NCBI RefSeq assembly: GCF_030056665.1
Contig: NZ_JASHIG010000002.1
Source of the DNA: Flectobacillus roseus
Lineage (GTDB): Bacteria > Bacteroidota > Bacteroidia > Cytophagales > Spirosomataceae
Reading direction: 5' to 3' (one strand)
DNA length: 64,000 nt
Shown in pieces: positions 9,247 to 16,535 of this stretch (position 1 is its first letter; each line of letters opens with the position of its first letter). Position numbers and translations under genes: made by a program. The notes beneath the pieces were generated by a model. The model ran no database searches. It worked only from the letters and a program-made list of their open reading frames with translations, and was not told where the DNA came from.

Positions 9247-9751
9247 GTTGTAGACTTGTTTTGAATAGGTATTGAAAAACTAAATACGTGAAAATGAGAA
9301 AAAATAAATTGGTGAGAACCCCAACTCCTTGATGAACAGAAGAGTGATGTACTATCCAATTCTGAGGAAATGCTTGACTTAATAAAATGGAAAAACAAAT
9401 TCGTGTAGTGTTGCTAACAATCGTACTCAGATATGAAATCAGCAATATTGATGAGGCATATTTTGGAGAAATTCGTTTATTTTTCTGCAAAATTAAATAG
9501 GATAACATTGCAGAGCATATCAGCAAAAAATTGAAACCCGAACAGGATTTTTCAATACAAATACCTATACTAGGAAAAACATAGCCAGACGAATCATCCC
9601 AATACATTTCAGCATTGGTGAGCAGTGAAATCCAAATAGCCACTGGTTTGACAAGCCAGAGAAGTTGCGAGATATTGGCGTATTTGTAGAAAATTTTGGC
9701 ACACAGAAACAGTGTTCCAAGCACGAACAAGGTAGAATATTTACTTTTCAC
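9230..9751 (-). CDS. xrtK: Exosortase K
   Basis: A 173-residue integral membrane protein with the exosortase/archaeosortase active-site triad: C70 in KSCSGFNFLL, R117 in SNTTRI, and H140 in SVHQGVG. Its short length and direct coupling to an MSEP-CTERM gene match exosortase K, which is dedicated to one substrate. Exosortases are thought to cut the C-terminal sorting signal in the membrane and transfer the protein to another anchor. The gene starts the two-gene operon and its end overlaps the start of the target gene by 17 bases, which suggests translational coupling. Active-site assignment is by motif. Confidence 0.9.
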   Translation of the reverse strand: MKSKYSTLFVLGTLFLCAKIFYKYANISQLLWLVKPVAIWISLLTNAEMYWDDSSGYVFPSIGICIEKSCSGFNFLLICSAMLSYLILQKNKRISPKYASSILLISYLSTIVSNTTRICFSILLSQAFPQNWIVHHSSVHQGVGVLTNLFFLIFTYLVFQYLFKTSLQHEKSS

Positions 9752-9777
9752 GAACTATTTACTTTATGTAAAAGGAT

Positions 9778-9806
9778 GTTATTAGTTAACAGTATATCTG
9801 TTATTA
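9778..9806. repeat. Repeat family G copy 1 (TAACAGTATATCTGTTA palindrome)
   Basis: A 17-base palindrome at 9787-9803 inside a 28-base unit beginning GTTATTAGT. The other copies are at 14530-14557 (diverged) and 51112-51139. All three lie in spaces next to PUL-type genes. Confidence 0.55.
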
Positions 9807-10007
9807 GAATAGATTCATAAACAGGAGGATATATTTAATGTGTATCGTAGCCGTATTATTAATTTATTCTATTCTGTTACTTAACATAAATTTTATGTCG
9901 TGAAGATAGAAAAGCTAAATCAAAATAAAAATTAAAGATTGAGAAATATGACTAGAGCGTAAACATTTTACCAAAAACAGCTCACACTCTAGCCAATACT
10001 TATCATC

Positions 10008-12230
10008 CTATTTCATCCAAACTTCTAAAAGTCCACCTTTTAGTAACTCTTGATGACTGATTTCAATGGCCGAAAAAGGTTTACCATTCAATTTCATCTT
10101 GTCAATCATTGGGTGACTATCCGATTGATTATAGGTTTTTATGGTAAAATACTTGCCTGAAGGTGTCTGAATTTTCACTTCATCAAACATCGGACTACCA
10201 AGCGTATAATTCGGATTTCCTGGGCAAACTGGGTAGAAGCCCATCATGCTAAAAACCAGCCAAGATGACATTTGCCCACCATCTTCATTACCACTCATTC
10301 CTCCTGGACTGGTATCGTATTCCTCTCTAATAATTTTGCGTAACCATTTTTGAGTCTTTTCCGCCTGACCCGCATAGGGATATAGGTAGGCAATCTGATT
10401 ATTCGGCTCGTTGCCATGCCAATAATAACCTTGTTCGAAAAGTGTATCTAGCTTTTGAATAAATCGCTCCTTTCCTCCTACTTGCGCTATTAATCCTTGA
10501 ATATCATGTGGTACATAAAAGGTATATTGGGCTGGAGAACCCTCGGTTATAAAACTTGAACGTTGGGCAAATGGGTCAAATTTCGTAATCCAAGAACCAT
10601 TTGCATATCTTCCTCTTGCCCAGCCAGTTTGTGGGTCGATGACGTTTTTGTAGTTTTTAGCCCTTTGTGCAAGTATTTCTGCATCTGCTTTTTTCCCCAA
10701 CTTTTCTGCCACTTTTCCTAAAACAAAATCATCATACGCATATTCGAGCGTACGTGAAACCTGCTCGCGCTTATGAAATGCCTGCCAAACAGAATCCTCT
10801 AATGGAATATAGTTGTACTTGAGATAGCTGGTTAAAGCTCTTCTTCCTTGACCTTGCTCGTAACTTTTGGCGTCAGGATTAGGCTCAAAAGCATTTTTAC
10901 GCATATAGCGATAGCCTTTTTCGATGTCAAAACCTTTAATTCCTTTGATATACGCATCTCCGATGGCGGATATTGCATGGTCACCAATCATGGCAGCTGT
11001 ATATTGATTCCAGCATGGGAAGATAGGCAACCAACCACCTTGTTCAGCCTTAACAATCAACGATTGCATCATGTCTGCAGCACGTTTTGGCTCTAAAATC
11101 GTATGCAGAGGGTGAACAGCTCGGTAAGTATCCCAAAGGTTATAATCTTCATAATAGGTAAATCCTTTTGCCGTTTCGATCTTTTTACCACCAGCAAATT
11201 GAGGGTATTTCCCGTCATAATCTGAGAAAACTCTTGGTGTCAACTTGGCGTGATAAAGCGCTGAGTAAAATAAGGTTTTATCGTTTTCAGAACCCTTTAC
11301 TTGAATTTTACCAAGCGCCATATCCCATTGATTGGCGGCACTTTGCCTTACTAAATCAAAACTCCAATGCGAAATTTCTGACTTCAAATTATTACGTGCG
11401 CCCTCAATACTTGTAAAAGAAGTACCGATACGAATGTTTACCTCTTTTGAGGCAAATTTGACATAAGCGCCTACATTTTCGCCTACTGCTTTTCCTTGAA
11501 CAACTACTTGTTTAGGCGTTACAACATTTTTTAACCATGTTCCAAAATCAGTAATATCTGAATCAAATTGTATGACAAAATAGCCACTAAAACCCGCTGG
11601 CTGACCAGAACCTTGGTAGATTCGATGCACGGGATTGTAGCCAACAATTTCTCTTTTTTCTGGAAAAACCTGTACAAACCCGACTCCTTCATCAGAATTG
11701 GGTTCTACAATAAGATAGTTCGCTTGCTGATTAGGATATTTAATTTTAAAAAATCCGCTTCTACAAAGTGCCGTCATGGCTACTTTGATACCCGAACCTT
11801 CGAGGTCAACTTGATATAAGTCAGGTCGTACGATTTCTGTTTTTCTGGAGTAACTTTCTGCCCTTTTATAAGGATTGATCTCTACTCCGCCTACTTGTGG
11901 CATAAGAGTCATCGTGCCATAATCTTGCACACAACTCCCATTCATCCAGTGACTTGCACGAAAGCCCTGAATTTTTCCATCGTTAAAATAATAAGGAGGA
12001 ATACATTTTTGTTCGGTGGCTCTGGTTTGAGGTGTCCAAGTAGTTAGCCCCTGTGGTACGCCAATCATGGGCACCACTTGTCCTTTGAGTTCTGAGCCAG
12101 CCTCGCTATGTTTTTGGGCACTCGGCGTGGTACTAGGAGCCGACCCAATCAAGGGATTGACATAATCGAGTGGTTTTTTCTGAGCAAACAGAGAGGTTGA
12201 AACTAATAAAATAAATAAGATTTTTTTCAC
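10008..12230 (-). CDS. GH92 family alpha-mannosidase, secreted
   Basis: A 740-residue protein with a signal peptide (MKKILFILLVSTSLFA) and the GH92 opening DYVNPLIG at about residues 22-29. Further family marks are NLWDTYRAVHPLHTI, GWLPIFPCWNQYT, and GMSGNEDGGQMSSW near residues 645-658; E649 of the GNED motif is the likely general acid by family comparison. GH92 enzymes are calcium-dependent exo-alpha-mannosidases that work in the periplasm on N-glycans and yeast mannan. The N-terminal part (EAGSELKGQVVPMIGVPQGL) differs from the most common GH92 form, so the exact linkage is open. It is the last gene of the sigma/FecR/SusCD locus, 65 bases after the GH89 gene. Confidence 0.92.
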   Translation of the reverse strand: MKKILFILLVSTSLFAQKKPLDYVNPLIGSAPSTTPSAQKHSEAGSELKGQVVPMIGVPQGLTTWTPQTRATEQKCIPPYYFNDGKIQGFRASHWMNGSCVQDYGTMTLMPQVGGVEINPYKRAESYSRKTEIVRPDLYQVDLEGSGIKVAMTALCRSGFFKIKYPNQQANYLIVEPNSDEGVGFVQVFPEKREIVGYNPVHRIYQGSGQPAGFSGYFVIQFDSDITDFGTWLKNVVTPKQVVVQGKAVGENVGAYVKFASKEVNIRIGTSFTSIEGARNNLKSEISHWSFDLVRQSAANQWDMALGKIQVKGSENDKTLFYSALYHAKLTPRVFSDYDGKYPQFAGGKKIETAKGFTYYEDYNLWDTYRAVHPLHTILEPKRAADMMQSLIVKAEQGGWLPIFPCWNQYTAAMIGDHAISAIGDAYIKGIKGFDIEKGYRYMRKNAFEPNPDAKSYEQGQGRRALTSYLKYNYIPLEDSVWQAFHKREQVSRTLEYAYDDFVLGKVAEKLGKKADAEILAQRAKNYKNVIDPQTGWARGRYANGSWITKFDPFAQRSSFITEGSPAQYTFYVPHDIQGLIAQVGGKERFIQKLDTLFEQGYYWHGNEPNNQIAYLYPYAGQAEKTQKWLRKIIREEYDTSPGGMSGNEDGGQMSSWLVFSMMGFYPVCPGNPNYTLGSPMFDEVKIQTPSGKYFTIKTYNQSDSHPMIDKMKLNGKPFSAIEISHQELLKGGLLEVWMK

Positions 12231-12248
12231 AATTGAATTAAATTAGTA

Positions 12249-12270
12249 GAGACGTCGCAAGCAACGTCTC
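12249..12270. repeat. Repeat family B copy 1 (GAGACG palindrome, diverged)
   Basis: GAGACGT and ACGTCTC arms flank an 8-base centre in the 65-base gap between the GH89 and GH92 genes. It belongs to the GAGACGCAA-n-TTGCGTCTC family seen five more times in the window. Confidence 0.55.
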
Positions 12271-12295
12271 CAAAAGATTTAAGAGAATAATGTAT

Positions 12296-14494
12296 CTATT
12301 CGTAAGCCTGTTCGATTTTTGAGAAATATTTATCAAACAGTTTTTGAGCTACTTGATTTGGACTTCCTTTTGGCGTAGCCATAAAATCCTTGTGAGAAGT
12401 CACCCACGACCATTCCCATTGTTTGATTTCCTTTTCGAATACGTCATGCTGATATTTCTCTCCTTTTTGATGCGCTGTAGTCAAGGCATCAAAGAATTTT
12501 TTCCAACGAACCTTGTAAAAATCCTTCATCAAGCCATTCCATTGGCGATTTGAATATTCGTGTAATGGCGAATTGGCATCCCCCCAAAGCGTGATTAAAT
12601 CTCTGGCATTTTGCTCATACAAGTCTTTTTCCGCTGGGGTAAAGCCACAAGCACGGGCTTCTTTAATCCATTTACCCAAAAGAAAATCCTCACGAGTTCC
12701 CAATAATTCGTCCATATCGTCTATCAAAACCAGATATTCCTGAGCATATTTTTGGAAGTTAGTCCAATCATTATTACGGTAAGCGGTTACCCATTTTTTC
12801 TGTAAAGGCAAGGCATAATTTGCTAGTACCTGTCTCGAAATATCAACTAAATCATACTGAAAACCCTCTTTTGCCCCATTCGTTTTGATAGACTTTATCA
12901 TCAATTTCCAAGCAGGTAATAGCTCTTTGGGAGGATAATTCAATTTGGTTCTTGTCCAAATAGTTGTTGAGTCAAAGGTTGGACGACCCGTCAAAATAGA
13001 CTCAGCGCCATCTCGAATCGTTGTTCCATTGTAGGCAGTCTTTTTAAGAATTTGCCAAACTTCACGGTTTTCTGGCGTCACCTTTCCATAACGATTTCTG
13101 ATATATCCATCTAACCATTGAACTAAATCCAAAGGCGAACTATCCCAAGCATGGCGCATTGTCAAGGCATACAATACTGGATTTTGCTCAATTGCTTCCA
13201 TTGTCAAACCCAAGCCTTGTAAATTTCCTTTGTTAGGGTCATTCAGCGCTTGAACGGGGCCATTGGCAACTCCTTCAATTCTACCAAAAAGATTGACATT
13301 GCCCCCAAAATTATGCAACATATTCCAAACCCAAGGTTTACCGTAATAGGCTTGCGTACGTTTCCAAACAGGTTCAATTTCGGTTGCCAAATCTAGCAAT
13401 AACATCTTGTCGTTCGGCACCGCTTCCAAAAGAGCCTTTACCTGTGGTTCTTTCCAGAATTTTCTATCCGAATAAAACAACCATGCTTGCATTACCCATA
13501 CGGCTTTAGGGTCGGCTTGCCGCATTCCTTCGTAAACTTTAGCACTTAGTTTTGATAAAAATGCAGGTTCATCAGAAGGCGGTTCATTTTCGTTGAAAGT
13601 GTCAGCAGAGTAAAAATGGTCTGTACCAAACATTTTCGTTTGCTTTTGCAAGAACTTTTTTCCTAACTCAGCAAATAGCGGATCTTCAGCATCTAGAATA
13701 TAGGTATCAGCAAAACCATTTGTCCAGTTAGTCGCTTTGAGTTTAGCTTTCGGGAAATGCTTTTTAAAGGCTTCAGGCACATGTCCTGTGAAGGCAGGCA
13801 AAACAGGTTTCATTCCCAAGGCTCTTTCTCTCTGAATTATCTTCTTTTGTAATTCATGATGACTTTTCATCCAGCTCAAAGGCAATGGACCACCCCAGCC
13901 GTCAAGATTTCCCATCCAAAACCATGAAAAATATGCAGGACCAGAGAAAAACCCTTTCAAATCATCATCGCTAAAGCCCATTTCCTTGTAGACTTCGTAC
14001 CAAGTATATTCTTCGCCAGTGATTGCTAAAGGCATATTGATGCCGTGAAGCGCCATCCAGTCAATTTCTTTTTCCCAACGTTTCCAATCCCACCATGACA
14101 TACTATAGTTGAATGTACAATAGTTGAGATAGTATCTGTAAAGAAAATCTGAGTTCTTTTTAATGGGAGTTTTCAGCGTTGGCAACACCTTTGGTAATGC
14201 CAAGTTGGAGCCATTCCATGTGATTTGGCAATGACAATATTCATTCAAATAGTAATTAAACGCCGAAGCGATACTTACGCCTGTACTTCCTTTAAGGATA
14301 ATTTTGCCGTTTTTCGAACTGATTTCAAAAACATCTTTTCCGTTTTCTTGCGGAAGATAACCCACTTCAAAGGAATTGGCTCTGGTCGGGATTATTCTTT
14401 TAATTAATGCTTTAGACTCTCCTAAATCGATTTGCGCCGATAATTGAAAAATACAAAACAAGCTTACCAACAACGTTAGAGATACTTTTTTCAT
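12296..14494 (-). CDS. GH89 family alpha-N-acetylglucosaminidase
   Basis: A 732-residue protein with a signal peptide (MKKVSLTLLVSLFCIFQLSA) and the NAGLU layout: N-terminal domain, then the TIM-barrel with MALHGINMPLAITGEEYTWY, PAFTGHVPEAFKK, and an all-helical C-terminal domain. The two catalytic glutamates by alignment to human NAGLU are E302 in DTFNENEPP and E372 in DLATEIEPVW. It removes terminal alpha-linked N-acetylglucosamine, as in heparan sulfate, mucin or bacterial glycans, in the periplasm. It stands next to an HGSNAT-like acetyltransferase gene (14727-15851), which in lysosomes acts one step earlier on the same chain. Confidence 0.93.
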   Translation of the reverse strand: MKKVSLTLLVSLFCIFQLSAQIDLGESKALIKRIIPTRANSFEVGYLPQENGKDVFEISSKNGKIILKGSTGVSIASAFNYYLNEYCHCQITWNGSNLALPKVLPTLKTPIKKNSDFLYRYYLNYCTFNYSMSWWDWKRWEKEIDWMALHGINMPLAITGEEYTWYEVYKEMGFSDDDLKGFFSGPAYFSWFWMGNLDGWGGPLPLSWMKSHHELQKKIIQRERALGMKPVLPAFTGHVPEAFKKHFPKAKLKATNWTNGFADTYILDAEDPLFAELGKKFLQKQTKMFGTDHFYSADTFNENEPPSDEPAFLSKLSAKVYEGMRQADPKAVWVMQAWLFYSDRKFWKEPQVKALLEAVPNDKMLLLDLATEIEPVWKRTQAYYGKPWVWNMLHNFGGNVNLFGRIEGVANGPVQALNDPNKGNLQGLGLTMEAIEQNPVLYALTMRHAWDSSPLDLVQWLDGYIRNRYGKVTPENREVWQILKKTAYNGTTIRDGAESILTGRPTFDSTTIWTRTKLNYPPKELLPAWKLMIKSIKTNGAKEGFQYDLVDISRQVLANYALPLQKKWVTAYRNNDWTNFQKYAQEYLVLIDDMDELLGTREDFLLGKWIKEARACGFTPAEKDLYEQNARDLITLWGDANSPLHEYSNRQWNGLMKDFYKVRWKKFFDALTTAHQKGEKYQHDVFEKEIKQWEWSWVTSHKDFMATPKGSPNQVAQKLFDKYFSKIEQAYE

Positions 14495-14529
14495 GTTATG
14501 TTAATTAAAATTGGGTAATTAAGAAGACG

Positions 14530-14557
14530 TTATTAGTTAATAGTATATTCGTTATTT
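14530..14557. repeat. Repeat family G copy 2 (diverged)
   Basis: GTTATTAGTTAATAGTATAT followed by TCGTTAT is a diverged copy of the units at 9778 and 51112. It lies just upstream of the GH89 start in the 232-base gap to the DUF5009 gene. Confidence 0.45.
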
Positions 14558-14681
14558 GAAGGTGCTCATAATCAAAAATTTATAGCAAAATTTCACCTAC
14601 GATATACTATTTATCCAATCTTTTCTACTCCATAAAATCTGTTTTTTGAAAAGTTTAAATAGCTTCAATAATTAGAATATT

Positions 14682-14722
14682 ACATTCACAATTCTCCACT
14701 CACAATTCAGTATTAATACTTA
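14682..14722 (+). repeat. Repeat family C copy 1
   Basis: A roughly 40-base unit built of ACAATTC-like blocks and ending CAGTATTAATACTTA. It starts the gap four bases after the stop of the DUF5009 gene (minus strand). An inverted copy is at 15984-16022 and a direct copy at 16492-16535, the latter overlapping the SusD stop codon. Confidence 0.65.
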
Positions 14723-14726
14723 TGAC

Positions 14727-15851
14727 CTATATTTTCAAAAATAATTTATTTCTATACAAAAAATACAAGCCCGCTAGTTGTAAAAACAATACGCCTGTTG
14801 CAATTCCAAAGTTTTGGGCATCCACTGTTGCGTTTTGTAGGATTCCATCTAAAAAATAATGTGCTGTCGACTCAAAATTAATGATATTATGAACCGCCAA
14901 ATATATCGTAATGGAGTTGGTACCAATCCAAATAAAAGGTTTTACTACTGATTTAAAACCCAAAATATCTACAAACCAATAAAAGAAAGCAAACAGTAAA
15001 ACACTTATACCACCTGTGATTAGCACAAAAGAGGAAGTCCACACGACTTTGTTGATAGGAAAAAACAAGCCCCAAAGCTCGGCTAAGGCCACCAGACCCA
15101 ATCCTATCAGCACTAAAGCTCCTAAAAGTCTGCTAGTAGTTAAATTTAAAGGATTTTTCAATAAAAATCTTGCGGTAAAAGCTCCCATCAATGCATTACA
15201 AATAGCAGGCATAGTTGATAATATTCCCTCAGGATCATATACTTTTCTATGTAATTTTCCCGGTAAAAACAATCTATCAAAATAGGCAGTAACATTGCCT
15301 TCTTTTGTAAAATTGTATACCCCAAATTCGGGCACTGGATAAAATCTAACGACAAAGAAATAGCCTAATAAAATTCCTATAAAAGCCATTATTTGGGTAC
15401 GAACAGAAGTATACAATACCAAAATCCCAGCTCCCAAACAAGCTAATGCAATTCGGGCAAGAACACTGGCAATTCTAGTATTCTCATAGCCTTGAAATTT
15501 GAAAAAACCATTCACAACAACCCCGAGGATTATCAAAATGACTGTTCGCTTTAGCAAATGCCCTAGGATTTTAGATTGCGGATTGGGATCAGCAAGTTCT
15601 CTTAATTTTTGAATCTGGCTTTCAAAACTCAAAGGCATTGAAAAGCCTGCCATAAAAATAAAAAGTGGAAAAATGCAATCGTAAAAGGTTAAGCCATTCC
15701 AATCACTGTGATGCAACTGTGAGGACATCCAAACGGCTGGAGGCCAGTTCGAATAGCTTGCCCATGTATGGATAAAAGCCTCGCCTCCAATAATCCAAAA
15801 CATATCAAAACCACGTAAGGCATCTAAAGAATCTAGTCGTTTTTTCAACAT
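14727..15851 (-). CDS. DUF5009/HGSNAT-like membrane acyltransferase
   Basis: A 374-residue protein with about ten membrane segments. The N-terminus RLDSLDALRGFDMFW and the following H48-SDWNGLTFYDCIFPLFIF match heparan-alpha-glucosaminide N-acetyltransferase and NagX-type proteins, in which a histidine just before WNGLT carries or receives the acetyl group. In HGSNAT the enzyme moves acetyl from cytosolic acetyl-CoA across the membrane onto terminal alpha-glucosamine. Here it lies directly between susD and the GH89 gene, so it likely N-acetylates a periplasmic glycan to make a GH89 substrate. The activity itself is inferred; family membership is clear. Confidence 0.85.
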   Translation of the reverse strand: MLKKRLDSLDALRGFDMFWIIGGEAFIHTWASYSNWPPAVWMSSQLHHSDWNGLTFYDCIFPLFIFMAGFSMPLSFESQIQKLRELADPNPQSKILGHLLKRTVILIILGVVVNGFFKFQGYENTRIASVLARIALACLGAGILVLYTSVRTQIMAFIGILLGYFFVVRFYPVPEFGVYNFTKEGNVTAYFDRLFLPGKLHRKVYDPEGILSTMPAICNALMGAFTARFLLKNPLNLTTSRLLGALVLIGLGLVALAELWGLFFPINKVVWTSSFVLITGGISVLLFAFFYWFVDILGFKSVVKPFIWIGTNSITIYLAVHNIINFESTAHYFLDGILQNATVDAQNFGIATGVLFLQLAGLYFLYRNKLFLKI

Positions 15852-15942
15852 AAATATGCTACTTATGAGTGCGTTATTGTTTTAACGTAAAACCAAATTA
15901 TTCTAAAAACTACTCAATCAGACTATCCATATCCCCAATTAC

Positions 15943-15977
15943 ACACATTGCCAAAGTTTTTGACTTTGGCAATGTGT
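15943..15977. repeat. Perfect 14-base-pair hairpin
   Basis: ACACATTGCCAAAG and its exact complement flank a 7-base T-rich loop. It lies 92 bases upstream of the DUF5009 start within a leftward operon, so it may be an RNA processing or stability element rather than a terminator; neither side has a long T run. Confidence 0.65.
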
Positions 15978-15983
15978 AAGCTA

Positions 15984-16022
15984 GGTATTAGTGCTGAATT
16001 GTGAGTGGTGAATTGTGAATAT
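15984..16022 (-). repeat. Repeat family C copy 2 (inverted)
   Basis: Reverse complement of the unit at 14682-14722 with few differences. Together they flank the DUF5009 gene as inverted repeats; together with the copy at 16492 they flank the noncoding block 16023-16491. Confidence 0.65.
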
Positions 16023-16260
16023 AAAAATCATATTATCAACACTTTACATCTCCAATTTATCAAATTTAATTTCGCATTTATACTGATATTTTAGAGCTAA
16101 ATTGTAATCCTTCCATTTCGGATTGTGGATGTTGGATTGCGGTGGGATACTTCCTTTTTTTACTATATTATCTTCTACTTCAAACATTAGAAATCCCAAA
16201 TCCAACATTACCTTTCCAATCCTACCTCAAAATTCAGTCCTCCAACTTAAGGTTTGGTAC

Positions 16261-16432
16261 AAAATAAGATTTAAGATTTTCATTTTAGGGACAAGGCAAC
16301 AGGCACAAGGCACAGAGTGTTAAAATGTTTTTTATTGCCCACAGTCATGCTTTTTTCCAAAACCCACCGCCGAAAGCCGATATCTGAAAGCCCCAAGCAT
16401 AATCTTAAATTTTATTTTGCCCACTAACTTAA
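16261..16432 (+). repeat. Repeat family A copy 1
   Basis: A unit of about 170 bases whose landmarks are ACAAGGCAACAGGCACAAGG, then GTGTTAAAATGTTTT, then CCGAAAGCCGATA..TGAAAG, and finally TTTATTTTGC..ACTAACTTA. The same order of landmarks is found at 60890-61068 (same strand) and at 52877-53040 and 59275-59415 (opposite strand). No ORF is shared between the copies. Confidence 0.75.
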
Positions 16433-16491
16433 GTAATCGTGCAGAATTATATTTAATCAATTGAAGATGTAAGATATTGATAATTAAAATT

Positions 16492-16535
16492 TTACATTCA
16501 CAATTCATAACTCATAATTCAGCACTAATACTTAA
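16492..16535 (+). repeat. Repeat family C copy 3, overlapping the susD stop codon
   Basis: Direct copy of the 14682 unit (ATTCACAATTCATAACTCAT, then AATTCAGCACTAATACTTA). It extends into the stop codon of the SusD gene at 16532, so the repeat is placed exactly at a gene 3' end. Confidence 0.65.

Larger units (their letters stand above)
15852..16531. other. Repeat-rich gap between DUF5009 gene and susD
   Basis: 680 bases without a gene. It contains a perfect 14-base-stem hairpin (15943-15977), an inverted family C pair (15984-16022 and 16492-16535), a stretch of repeated AATCC/AACATT-type words at 16110-16220, and a family A unit (16261-16432). The open frame at 16123-16323 runs through these repeats and has no coding character. 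Confidence 0.6.

Noticed and set aside
16123..16323. 66-residue open frame between DUF5009 and susD genes
   Set aside because: Runs through repeated noncoding words and a family A unit.
15984..16535. Insertion sequence bounded by inverted family C copies
   Set aside because: No transposase frame inside, and a third copy outside the block shows that the repeat is not a pair of element ends.
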